64,000 nucleotides of DNA from a bacterium. Its GTDB lineage: Bacteria > Ratteibacteria > UBA8468 > B48-G9 > DSTR01. The stretch covers positions 1 to 64,000 of the forward strand of contig JAKPFT010000022.1 in assembly GCA_029551285.1 (NCBI GenBank), in the 5' to 3' direction. The number at the start of each line of letters is the position of its first letter. Within the stretch, counting starts at the first letter, position 1. Position numbers and translations under genes: made by a program. Shown here piece by piece: positions 9,428-16,977 of the stretch. The notes below the pieces were generated by a model, which was given only the letters and a program-made list of their open reading frames with translations, was not told the DNA's origin and made no database searches.

Positions 9428-9456
9428 ATTTTAGCCTATTCTCACAGTTCTTCCAA
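9428..9456 (-). promoter_or_regulatory. Promoter of the carbon-nitrogen hydrolase/oxidoreductase pair
   Basis: On the minus strand TTGGAA (9451-9456), a 17-base spacer and TAAAAT (9428-9433) precede the start at 9409. The leader would be only about 12 bases, with no clear Shine-Dalgarno sequence. Confidence 0.5.
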
Positions 9457-9460
9457 AGTC

Positions 9461-9488
9461 AGTGCCGCCCTTAATGGGCGCTGGCACT
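9461..9488. other. Strong hairpin in the divergent intergenic region
   Basis: AGTGCC (9461-9466) pairs with GGCACT (9483-9488), and GCCC (9467-9470) pairs with GGGC (9476-9479). The loop is TTAAT and a 3-base bulge sits on one side. It lies between two divergent promoters, so a protein-binding or DNA-structural role is more likely than termination. No T tract follows on either strand. Confidence 0.4.
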
Positions 9489-9515
9489 CCAGGTCTCCGC
9501 GGACCAGCGCAGCCA

Positions 9516-9544
9516 TTGAAATCCAGACCCGAATGTGGTATCAT
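9516..9544 (+). promoter_or_regulatory. Promoter of the small gene, with a palindrome on the -10
   Basis: TTGAAA (9516-9521), a 17-base spacer and TATCAT (9539-9544) form a good sigma-70-type promoter. The perfect inverted repeat GGTATCATATACC (9537-9549) covers the -10, so a repressor site is plausible. Confidence 0.6.
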
Positions 9545-9566
9545 ATACCTGAAGGAGGTGAGAAAT

Positions 9567-9743
9567 ATGGGACGCAGGAAGGAAACCGCCGTGTGCTTTC
9601 GCAAGGAAAAGGCTAAGTCTTCGGTCTGCTGGTTCATTGACGGGGCCACACCTTCAGTTCCGGATGGCGCCGTCTGCTGTGTGCGGTTCTTGCCTGCCCG
9701 GAAAGGAAAAGAGATAGAAACGAAAGACGTTTCTTGCTCCTGA
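9567..9743 (+). CDS. Small Cys-containing protein of unknown function (58 aa)
   Basis: I do not recognise this protein. It is 58 residues, basic at the N-terminus (MGRRKETAVCFRKEKAK), with five Cys including an adjacent pair in GAVCCVRF, and no membrane segment or signal peptide. The case that it is a real gene rests on context. AAGGAGGTGA, the strongest ribosome site in the window, lies 6 bases before the ATG. A well-formed promoter lies just upstream and a strong hairpin terminator at 9810-9841 follows. A longer in-frame start at 9462 would begin upstream of the promoter and is rejected. Cys residues might bind metal, but their spacing matches no zinc-ribbon pattern I know. It stands alone as a single-gene transcript. 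Confidence 0.6.
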   Translation: MGRRKETAVCFRKEKAKSSVCWFIDGATPSVPDGAVCCVRFLPARKGKEIETKDVSCS

Positions 9744-9809
9744 GGAAACACATTAGTTTATTGCCATATTCAGGTGTTTCTCAGAGGAAGACCTTCCTGA
9801 AAGGCAGGG

Positions 9810-9841
9810 AAAAAGGAGCTCGCAGCTGCGGGCTCCTTTTT
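9810..9841 (+). terminator. Rho-independent terminator, probably bidirectional
   Basis: AGGAGC and GCTCCT form the outer stem and CGCAG/CTGCG the inner stem, joined by one wobble pair. The stem is preceded by AAAAA and followed by TTTTT. It can therefore terminate the small plus-strand gene and also the minus-strand gene ending at 9843. Confidence 0.8.
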
Positions 9842-9842
9842 C

Positions 9843-12800
9843 TTACCGGATGATTTCGTAGAAGTGAACATCAAAGTCTGGCTGGTAGCGCAGGGTAAGT
9901 GAATTCCTGTCCCAATTCAGCGGATAAACCCGGTGCTTGCGGTAACCCAGCCAGTTCACGGCCCAGATTTCTGGCTCCCGGACAAAAGCCAGATTGAGCG
10001 TTACGGTAGCCTCGGTCCTGCTCCAGAGGGCTATCTGTTTGGCCGTCTGAAAACTTCCAGTGTCAAAAGGGATAGCCAGCAACTGGACCCGGTCAGAAGG
10101 ACTGGTTACGGAAAGCAAAGAAGTGCCGGTCTGCCTGGCCTTCTGACCCAGCCAGCCCTGAAAATCATCCCGGTCAACCTTCAACCGGCCTGCCTCAGTG
10201 CTGACCTCAATGGAGCGGTCCAGGGTAGCATAGACGCGATGAATCTCTTCCCGGGAAAAAGGTAGTTTCACTCCCCACTCGGTCAGGGTATCGTAAATAA
10301 TGCCGTTCAGTTCCGGGTCATCCACCAGGTCACAGTTGAAAGCTAAAAACTGTTCTGTCTTTTTCCAGCGTTCTCCAGGCTTGAAAGTAATCCCGTGGAG
10401 AGCAAACCACTTTTCCCTTTCTTTCTGGTCGCGGCCAGTCACATCGGTCTTCCCGTGACTCCACAAAATAGCGTGTTTTGCGCGCCGATAATCCCCGGAA
10501 GGGCTCCGGCCTTCGTGCAGAACTACCATGTCAGGGGGACCATCATACACCCGGTCAAATAGATAGTAATCCATCCTGACCTGGTCATAGAGGAAACAGT
10601 AACCACCCTTCAAGGGCTGGGTGTCGCACGGACTGTTTAATCCTCCATAGCAGGCTTCAGTCCTGGGCACTCCCACCAGCAGCCGCGGCGGCTCCACCGG
10701 TATTTTAGCCCTTCTGAAGGCCCAGCCAACGAAGGAAAAAGGTGCCCGGCGCTGGTCGGTGTCAGGATTAATGGAACTGGTAGCTTCTTCATCCAGACTG
10801 GGGTAGGCACCGTAGCCCAGCTTATGGTGGCTCCACTGGTCCAGACCGTAGGCCAGGCCAAAAAGCCCTGCAGTCACCAGTCCGTTGGTTGAAGCCGCAA
10901 CATCACCGCCCTGGTTCCAGGCACTCCATTCCCGCACATGGGTGGACTTGTTCCAGACATGGTTGAAAACGCCAAACTTGTACCAGCGTTCCAGGGAACG
11001 GAAATTGGTCTCTGCTCCGTATGCGCTTCCACCGAGGGAATCGCAGACCTGAAGGTAGGGATGCAGGTTAGTCATCTGAATCTCATAGGTACTGAAGCCG
11101 CACCAGGAGATAGAACATTTCACCCCGAGGGAGCGCAGATAATCGTGCATTGTCCTGAGGAAACTGTACACCTCGGTCCAGCACCACTCCAGGGCATCAG
11201 AAACCCGGGGACTGGCCACCCGACCTTCCGCGTCCCAGCGGTGAAAAAAATTCGGGGACTTCAGGACCGTCTTAAACTGCGGGGGAAAGTGAATGGTTCC
11301 CCTGGCTGGATCTTCTTCCGGAGTTAATGGCTCTATTGCCCAGGCTTCGGCCAGTTTTTCCCTGGTTTTATATTTCTGCAGAAGCCATTCGTTGAACCGC
11401 TGTCTGACCAGCGTTCTTTCCGGTTCTGCCAGTTCCTCAAAATCAAATTTTCTGGCTCCCAGGCCATAGTCTTCATTGGCAATCTCCACGGCTATCAGGG
11501 TAGGGTCATCCACCAGTCTTTTGCCGGTGTAGGGATTAACCGTGGTCAGCAGTTCTCTGGCGTAATTCTTCTGGGCCCTCAAGTAGGTCGGATTCCACAG
11601 ACGGCTGATGGGGCGGCCCCGGGGGTCCTGACCATTTTCTACTATGTAAAAGGCGCCGTCCGGGTCTGTGTACCACCCGTAACTGTGCAGACAGATGTCC
11701 AGATAAATCCCTGCCTGGCCAAACCTGGCTACCTGATAGAAAACATTGTCAAGAGCCTCTGGTTTCCACTGGCCAGTGGCCTGGTCCAGTTCACTTTCAC
11801 TGCCGTAAATCTGCCGGATAGAGCTGACCCCCATCCCTGGTAAAAGACGCACCGCCAGGTCAATTGTTTCTTTAGAGGGCACATGGTTCCAGTGGCCACC
11901 CCAGAGGAAAACTTGCTGGCCGTCCCGGTCAACATACTGGCCATCGCTGGCTCTGGTAGTAACAATTCCTGTCTTTTCGGTCGGCTGGAGGAGAGAACGA
12001 AACTGAATGGCGGCAGGTTGAAACTCTACCTCTGGTATTTTCAGGGTGACTGGTTCACCGCCATAGATGATGGTCACCTCGCCGCTTCCCTGGTAGAAGC
12101 AGTGATGATTGCTGAAGGCAAACACAGGCTGAGCGGTTTTCAGAAGAATAAAATGATAAAACGAGGCAGAAAAAGGCTTGCTTTCCAGGGAAAACTTAAA
12201 TGAGGTGGCATCTGCCAGAACCATCAGTTCGTTTTTGCCGGAACGGCCTTCGGGCAAGGGCAGTATCTGCTGGCCGCTGCGGAAAGGTGTTGTCAGCGGC
12301 TGTCCGTTGAAGAACATCTTGCTTTCCGGGAAATTCCCGAGGGTTTTGTAACAGAGAGTCCAGAAGCCACTTTCTGGCAGCTCAAAACTAATCCGGAAGG
12401 CTGCCCGGAAACCCCTCTCCAGGAAAAACTGATTTACCTTCTCCCAGCCATCAGTAAGACCGGCTAATTTTTCCAGAGTTTCTTCCTCATTGGAAAGCCG
12501 GCGCTCAAGGTTCAAGCGGGGTTGCTGACAGGTAACCTGACCTGCCGTAACGTAGTTACCCCGATGCCCTTCTCCAGAAAGGAACTGGCCGGTGACCCGG
12601 TCATATTTCCGGATAACAAAAGAGTCAGGGGATTTTCGGGCCAGGCGGTAAAGATATTTTCCATCAGGGCTGGTAAACTCCTTTTCGGGTAAAAGTTCCG
12701 GTCCGGTAAGAGAGGCCACACCAAACGAAGAAAAAAATTCAGAAATTTTCCCCGGTTCAACTCCCAGGGTCTGCAACTTCGGTGTCAACTCCGCATTGGC

Positions 12801-14411
12801 CAGACTGGCCAGTCGTTTTCTCTCCGCCGGCCTGGCCGACTTTAACCTGGCCAGCCGGTCTTCCAGTTCCTGGTTGACTGTGATTATCTCCGGCAGGCCC
12901 GGTAAAGCCTGTTTAATCTCCAGAGCAGCCAGTATTCGCTCCGTCTTAAAGGCATGAGTGGTGGGTGAATCCCAGACTTCAACCCGTTCCCGATAGCCAA
13001 TTTTAAGGTCAGCACCATTTCTGGCAACAAGCTGGGTGTTGTCTGGCCAGTAAAAGGTTCTTCCTATTTTTTCTGGCGAAAGATTGCCCACGGGAATGGT
13101 TCCGCTCAATGAGCCAGATGATGTTATCATCTGGACTTCCACCGAGCCTTTCCGGTCAATCCGATAAATGGTGGCCTGTGGTCTTTGACCGAGAAAGGAA
13201 GAATCCTCCTGGCCACTTATTTCTATTTCCACACCGTAGGTTAGTTTCCCGGCGGCCAGTGTTACCACGGGACGATAACCAAGAAGTACAGGCCTGGCTT
13301 TTTCCCCGAAAAATTTTACTTCGCTTAACACTAAACTGTCGCTGAGATACAGGTAACGAGCCAGCCTTCTAAAACCGGTATAGGTCAGGGTCATCAGCGA
13401 CTCAGCCCCCATCAGTTCCGGCCGGTAGCAGAGTTCCACGGGAGGCGTAAAAGAAACACCGTCGTCAGAAAAGGAAAGGTGCAACCTGCATGGTTCAAAT
13501 CTTTCCTGCCGCCGGTCCACCACATCCGGCACAGAAACAGTTAGAGTAATTTCCATTCCTTCCACCGCGCAGACTGAGCCCAGGTCAAATATAACCCCCT
13601 CAGGACAGGATTGAAGCAGATACCGGTTCGCAGGATATTTGGCGACACCGGCCAGCACCGGATTTATATCTCCCTCAGGACCCGGGTCCCGGATACCATC
13701 CACTAAAATAGCTTCCGGCCAACCCGCCTTCACCCAATTTCGCCGGTCCCGGGTATAAGCCACAACCGGAAGTGATGGTTTCTCCACAAAGGTGTCCCGA
13801 AAAAAAATCAGGTCGTCAGCCGTGACCCGGCCAACAGCATTTTGCAGCCCCCAGGCTATCCTGACTGTGCTGGTCCCCGGCGGCAGGGTAAACCTCCGGA
13901 AAATTCTGCCTTCCTTCGCTACCCGGTAAAGATGCATGCCCTGTCTCCGGCCGCGGAAAACGAACCGGCTGGCCTCGTCCAGCCTCTTTCCGGCAGCGTC
14001 ATAACAGCGCACTTCAATTACCCCGCCCCCGGTTTTTTTCTCATCCACGGGAATAACTTCGTCTTCCTGGCCAGGTCCTCCGGAAAATAATCCGGTCAGC
14101 ACCCATGTTCCTGAACTATCCCTGATGTTTACCGGTGGAGAAACAAGCATGGCTCCAGGACTATTCCGGTCAGTTACCTCCAGACCGGCGGCGTGATATG
14201 CGCCCCGATTAAAAAGGTAGCACCTGCCGGCACCCTCCAGCGCCCACCCGGCCGGAAGACCGCCCACCCCGCGGTTGAAGGTTCCGTTCTCCAGAAGATT
14301 CACCTGTTCCTCAACCGGCCAGTAAGTATTCAGACCACTGCCCGGTCTAACTTCACCGCTGGCCAGAACTGAGAGAAAGGATATAATCAAAAAGACAAGT
14401 ATCCTTCGCAC
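9843..14411 (-). CDS. Exported multidomain glycoside hydrolase-like protein (1522 aa)
   Basis: A signal peptide is visible (RRILVFLIISFLSVLASG). The first 650 residues are beta-rich, with a carbohydrate-binding-like region ('VNLLENGTFN' start) and a discoidin-like segment. The region from about 820 to 1200 is a TIM barrel of the clan GH-A kind. IANEDYG near residue 976 gives the Asn-Glu acid/base pair and HVREWSAWNQ near 1160 a plausible nucleophile. A C-terminal beta region ends the protein. It should act outside the cytoplasmic membrane on a polysaccharide; no family number can be assigned by eye. It starts at a GTG with AGAGG 6 bases upstream, 25 bases after the kinase-PilZ gene, so the two are likely one operon. 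The plus-strand terminator at 9810-9841 also ends this gene. Confidence 0.75.
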   Translation of the reverse strand: MRRILVFLIISFLSVLASGEVRPGSGLNTYWPVEEQVNLLENGTFNRGVGGLPAGWALEGAGRCYLFNRGAYHAAGLEVTDRNSPGAMLVSPPVNIRDSSGTWVLTGLFSGGPGQEDEVIPVDEKKTGGGVIEVRCYDAAGKRLDEASRFVFRGRRQGMHLYRVAKEGRIFRRFTLPPGTSTVRIAWGLQNAVGRVTADDLIFFRDTFVEKPSLPVVAYTRDRRNWVKAGWPEAILVDGIRDPGPEGDINPVLAGVAKYPANRYLLQSCPEGVIFDLGSVCAVEGMEITLTVSVPDVVDRRQERFEPCRLHLSFSDDGVSFTPPVELCYRPELMGAESLMTLTYTGFRRLARYLYLSDSLVLSEVKFFGEKARPVLLGYRPVVTLAAGKLTYGVEIEISGQEDSSFLGQRPQATIYRIDRKGSVEVQMITSSGSLSGTIPVGNLSPEKIGRTFYWPDNTQLVARNGADLKIGYRERVEVWDSPTTHAFKTERILAALEIKQALPGLPEIITVNQELEDRLARLKSARPAERKRLASLANAELTPKLQTLGVEPGKISEFFSSFGVASLTGPELLPEKEFTSPDGKYLYRLARKSPDSFVIRKYDRVTGQFLSGEGHRGNYVTAGQVTCQQPRLNLERRLSNEEETLEKLAGLTDGWEKVNQFFLERGFRAAFRISFELPESGFWTLCYKTLGNFPESKMFFNGQPLTTPFRSGQQILPLPEGRSGKNELMVLADATSFKFSLESKPFSASFYHFILLKTAQPVFAFSNHHCFYQGSGEVTIIYGGEPVTLKIPEVEFQPAAIQFRSLLQPTEKTGIVTTRASDGQYVDRDGQQVFLWGGHWNHVPSKETIDLAVRLLPGMGVSSIRQIYGSESELDQATGQWKPEALDNVFYQVARFGQAGIYLDICLHSYGWYTDPDGAFYIVENGQDPRGRPISRLWNPTYLRAQKNYARELLTTVNPYTGKRLVDDPTLIAVEIANEDYGLGARKFDFEELAEPERTLVRQRFNEWLLQKYKTREKLAEAWAIEPLTPEEDPARGTIHFPPQFKTVLKSPNFFHRWDAEGRVASPRVSDALEWCWTEVYSFLRTMHDYLRSLGVKCSISWCGFSTYEIQMTNLHPYLQVCDSLGGSAYGAETNFRSLERWYKFGVFNHVWNKSTHVREWSAWNQGGDVAASTNGLVTAGLFGLAYGLDQWSHHKLGYGAYPSLDEEATSSINPDTDQRRAPFSFVGWAFRRAKIPVEPPRLLVGVPRTEACYGGLNSPCDTQPLKGGYCFLYDQVRMDYYLFDRVYDGPPDMVVLHEGRSPSGDYRRAKHAILWSHGKTDVTGRDQKEREKWFALHGITFKPGERWKKTEQFLAFNCDLVDDPELNGIIYDTLTEWGVKLPFSREEIHRVYATLDRSIEVSTEAGRLKVDRDDFQGWLGQKARQTGTSLLSVTSPSDRVQLLAIPFDTGSFQTAKQIALWSRTEATVTLNLAFVREPEIWAVNWLGYRKHRVYPLNWDRNSLTLRYQPDFDVHFYEIIR

Positions 14412-14435
14412 GAGAGCCTCTGAAAAGATAAAAAC

Positions 14436-15896
14436 TTACCGGAACCGGTCCTGTCTGGTGCCCCAGATAAGTTGATGGATGTAGTCTTCAAGATACCGGG
14501 CGTCCCGTTCGGAAACTTCCGTAAAACGGACCGAGTATAAATATGTGTTCCCCTTTTCTTCAACCGTACAAAAAGAAAATTTCACCTCGCATGATTTTCC
14601 GCCTAACGACATCCGCAGGGTATATTCCCGATCCGCCTTCAACGCCTGGTTACTTCTCAGCCTGGCCCCGCCCATACTCAGGTTGAGGACGGTCGCCGGA
14701 AAAGTACCGGCCCGGAAAACTCCGGGAAGAACAATCTCGGCCGCCAACGACAGGGAAAAAACCCTGGCCAGTTGCCGACGCTCAGGCCGCGGCGCTTGCA
14801 CCTGGCTGACAATCAGGGTTCGGTTGTCGGCAGAACGGACCACGCCAGAAGCGACAAAAAAGCCGCCATTTTCTTCAAAAACGACCTCCCCTGGCGAAAG
14901 CAGAACCTGTTTTTTCAGGGACTCCTGACCGTCCAGGGTGAAAACAAGTTCGCCCCCGGGCTCCTTCCGCATCAGTTCCACCCGATACTCCTGGCTGGCC
15001 ACCCGGATTGAAAAATTTTTCGCCCTGGCTACCCGTTCGGCAAAAGAGTTGTTGTTTTGCTCTGACCTGAGTTTCGGCGGATCACTCCTGCTTGTCGCCA
15101 TTACCTGCTGGATCTGCCACGGGTCTGGATGAGGAGCCTCCTCCGTCATCTCCAGGGCATAAACCAATTCATCAACGCTCTGATAGCGCTCCTTCGGGTC
15201 CCGCCGAGTAGCAATCTCCACAATCCGGGCCATCCGGGCCGGAAGAGGTAGATTGGAATGCCGAAAAAGTGACCGGATGGTGCAGCCAAAGGCATAGATA
15301 TCGGTGCGCTCATCGTAATGTCCCTGATGCTGTTCAGGAGCAAAATAGCCGCGGGTACCTGAGGCCGTGTCCGGAGTGCCAGGCAGGAGATTACGCCAGA
15401 GGGGATTGCTCCGGCCGGCGATGCCAAAATCACTGATTTTCAGTGTGTCCAGAGACCAGGAAACCAGGATATTGGATGGGTTAAAGTCACGGTGCACCAC
15501 GCCCCGGCTGTGAGCATACTTCAGTCCAGCGGCAGCCCGTTTTAGAATGGAAATAATTTCTTCCAGAGTAAAAGGCCGTCTGGCCGTGAATCTTCGCAGG
15601 TCAGTGTCCAGATACTCCATGAAAATGAGGAAATTGTCCTCAATCTCCCTGAAGGCGTGTACCTTGATGATGTACTCGTGCTGTAACGAGAGAATGATTC
15701 TGGCTTCGTCCCGAAATCTGCCCACTTCGGAACGCTCCACCCGCCGGGGATGAAGAATCTTCACCGCCACCACCGGTCCGAAAGCACCCTGGCCGCCAGC
15801 GGCCCGGGCTTTATACACAGCCGCAAAACCACCCGCGCCAATCAGGTCGGTAAGGACATAACCATCCACAATTGAACCGGAACGCAATTTTTCCAT
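14436..15896 (-). CDS. Ser/Thr protein kinase fused to a PilZ (c-di-GMP-binding) domain
   Basis: Cytoplasmic protein of 486 residues without membrane segments. An N-terminal Hanks-type kinase (about 10-250) has the glycine loop LIGAGGFAAVYK, Lys46 in VAVKI, DFG at 156-158 and FAPEQ for the APE motif. The catalytic loop reads HRDFNPSN: the catalytic Asp137 is present but the usual Lys two residues later is Asn139. After a linker, residues 295-370 look like a YcgR-N-like beta domain. Residues 371-475 are a PilZ domain with RRQLAR (Arg373, Arg374, Arg378) and NLSMGG (405-410), the residues that bind cyclic di-GMP. A kinase controlled by c-di-GMP is the simplest reading. The downstream gene is the 1522-residue exported enzyme. 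AGGA lies 6 bases before the ATG. Confidence 0.9.
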   Translation of the reverse strand: MEKLRSGSIVDGYVLTDLIGAGGFAAVYKARAAGGQGAFGPVVAVKILHPRRVERSEVGRFRDEARIILSLQHEYIIKVHAFREIEDNFLIFMEYLDTDLRRFTARRPFTLEEIISILKRAAAGLKYAHSRGVVHRDFNPSNILVSWSLDTLKISDFGIAGRSNPLWRNLLPGTPDTASGTRGYFAPEQHQGHYDERTDIYAFGCTIRSLFRHSNLPLPARMARIVEIATRRDPKERYQSVDELVYALEMTEEAPHPDPWQIQQVMATSRSDPPKLRSEQNNNSFAERVARAKNFSIRVASQEYRVELMRKEPGGELVFTLDGQESLKKQVLLSPGEVVFEENGGFFVASGVVRSADNRTLIVSQVQAPRPERRQLARVFSLSLAAEIVLPGVFRAGTFPATVLNLSMGGARLRSNQALKADREYTLRMSLGGKSCEVKFSFCTVEEKGNTYLYSVRFTEVSERDARYLEDYIHQLIWGTRQDRFR

Positions 15897-15959
15897 CCTT
15901 CATCCTGCCGCCAGCCGAAAAATAATGGTTTCTACTTTTTCCAGTTAGACGACGACAAT

Positions 15960-15988
15960 AGTATACATTTTCCCGGCACTTTCGTCAA
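15960..15988 (-). promoter_or_regulatory. Promoter of the kinase-PilZ/glycosidase operon
   Basis: On the minus strand TTGACG (15983-15988), a 17-base spacer and TATACT (15960-15965) give a near-consensus promoter. The expected start near 15953 leaves a leader of about 57 bases before the ATG at 15896. Confidence 0.7.
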
Positions 15989-16282
15989 TAGCAGCTCAGC
16001 AACCTTCCCCAGCCGGCTATCATTTTATGTGATTTTTTTCTCAATAACAACAAACCCGAAAGACAACATCGCCTCCCCAACCCGGAACATTTTACCCCTC
16101 TTCCTAATTGGTTGCGCGACTTTTCAAGTCAGACATACCCCCTTACTGCCCCGGGATTCCCACACACGGCCCTGCGCGTAAACCAGGAAGGATTGGAAGC
16201 CATCAGCCGGAAATCTTTCCGAAGTCGGAAACATTTCTTCACTGCTTTCGCCATTTCGGAATTTTCTGGCTACCCGAACCAT

Positions 16283-16311
16283 TTGACAGCCGGTTTTGAA
16301 TATGGTTAACT
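16283..16311 (+). promoter_or_regulatory. Probable promoter of the rex-hydrogenase operon
   Basis: A perfect -35 TTGACA (16283-16288) is followed after 17 bases by a weak -10 TTAACT (16306-16311). Transcription would start near 16318, just before the Rex-like operator, so bound Rex would block initiation or early elongation. Confidence 0.5.
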
Positions 16312-16322
16312 CTTGCCTGTTT

Positions 16323-16340
16323 TTGTGAAATAAGGTACAA
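16323..16340 (+). promoter_or_regulatory. Candidate Rex operator
   Basis: TTGTGAAATAAGGTACAA closely follows the known Rex site form TTGTGAAATATTTCACAA. The left half TTGTGA is perfect and the right half ends in ACAA. It lies 7 bases before the rex start, fitting NADH-responsive autoregulation of the whole hydrogenase operon. Confidence 0.6.
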
Positions 16341-16347
16341 TATCGCC

Positions 16348-16977
16348 ATGATTGGTTACAGGAGCGTCATTCTCCGACTGTCGCACTACCGGCGTTGCCT
16401 CCGCCAGTTTGAGGAGCTGGGTTACACCCGTGTTTTCTCCAGGAATCTCGGCCAGGCCGCCGGGGTTTCCGCCGCGCAGGTGAGAAAAGACTTCTCGTTC
16501 TTTGGCCTTTCCGGGAGAAGGAAAGGTGGTTACATCATTGCCGAACTCCTGGAGAAAATCAACCAGATTCTTAAGAAGGACCGGATAGAGAAAGTCATTC
16601 TGGTGGGTGCCGGACACCTGGGTAATGCTCTTATCAAATACAAAGGATTTGAGAAGGAAGGAATGCAGATTGTAGCCGCCTTTGACGCTGATCCGGCCAA
16701 GCTGGGGAAAAAAGGTGAAGTTCCGGTTTATCCCATGGACGAACTTTTCCGTTTCGTCCGGGATTATGGCATCCGGGTAGCCATTCTCACCGTTCCGGCG
16801 GCTGTGGCGCAGGATGTCGGTGAGCGGCTGGTTTCAGCCGGAATCCGGGGTATTCTAAATTTTTCTCCCATTACCCTCAGACTTCCTGAGCGGGTCATCG
16901 TCAGTTACATCAACCTGGCCATTGAATTAGAGCATCTTCTTTACTACGTCAATGAAAGCCAAAGAGAAAACAGGTAA
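16348..16977 (+). CDS. rex: Redox-sensing transcriptional repressor Rex
   Basis: Rex of 209 residues, the usual length. The N-terminal winged helix (1-75) carries the family signature QVRKDFSFFGLSGRRKGGY. The C-terminal Rossmann domain has VGAGHLGNAL for NADH binding near residues 91-100, followed by FDADPAKLG. Rex senses the NADH/NAD+ ratio and represses fermentation and hydrogenase genes until NADH rises. Its position as first gene of the hydrogenase operon, with a Rex-like operator just upstream, supports direct control of H2 production. No good Shine-Dalgarno sequence is visible before the ATG. The gene overlaps the histidine kinase gene by 26 bases, which suggests translational coupling. 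Confidence 0.95.
   Translation: MIGYRSVILRLSHYRRCLRQFEELGYTRVFSRNLGQAAGVSAAQVRKDFSFFGLSGRRKGGYIIAELLEKINQILKKDRIEKVILVGAGHLGNALIKYKGFEKEGMQIVAAFDADPAKLGKKGEVPVYPMDELFRFVRDYGIRVAILTVPAAVAQDVGERLVSAGIRGILNFSPITLRLPERVIVSYINLAIELEHLLYYVNESQRENR

Larger units (their letters stand above)
15897..16347. other. 451-bp divergent regulatory region between the kinase-PilZ and rex genes
   Basis: This is one of the longest non-coding stretches of the window. It holds the two divergent promoters annotated separately, the Rex-like operator, and a perfect hairpin TTTCCGA/TCGGAAA at 16216-16231 with a 2-base loop. Two overlapping short frames at 16108-16309 lack ribosome sites and look accidental. Confidence 0.6.

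Noticed and set aside
16108-16309. Two overlapping frames of about 64 codons upstream of rex
   Set aside because: No ribosome site, no recognisable sequence, and they overlap the predicted rex promoter; best read as chance frames in regulatory DNA.
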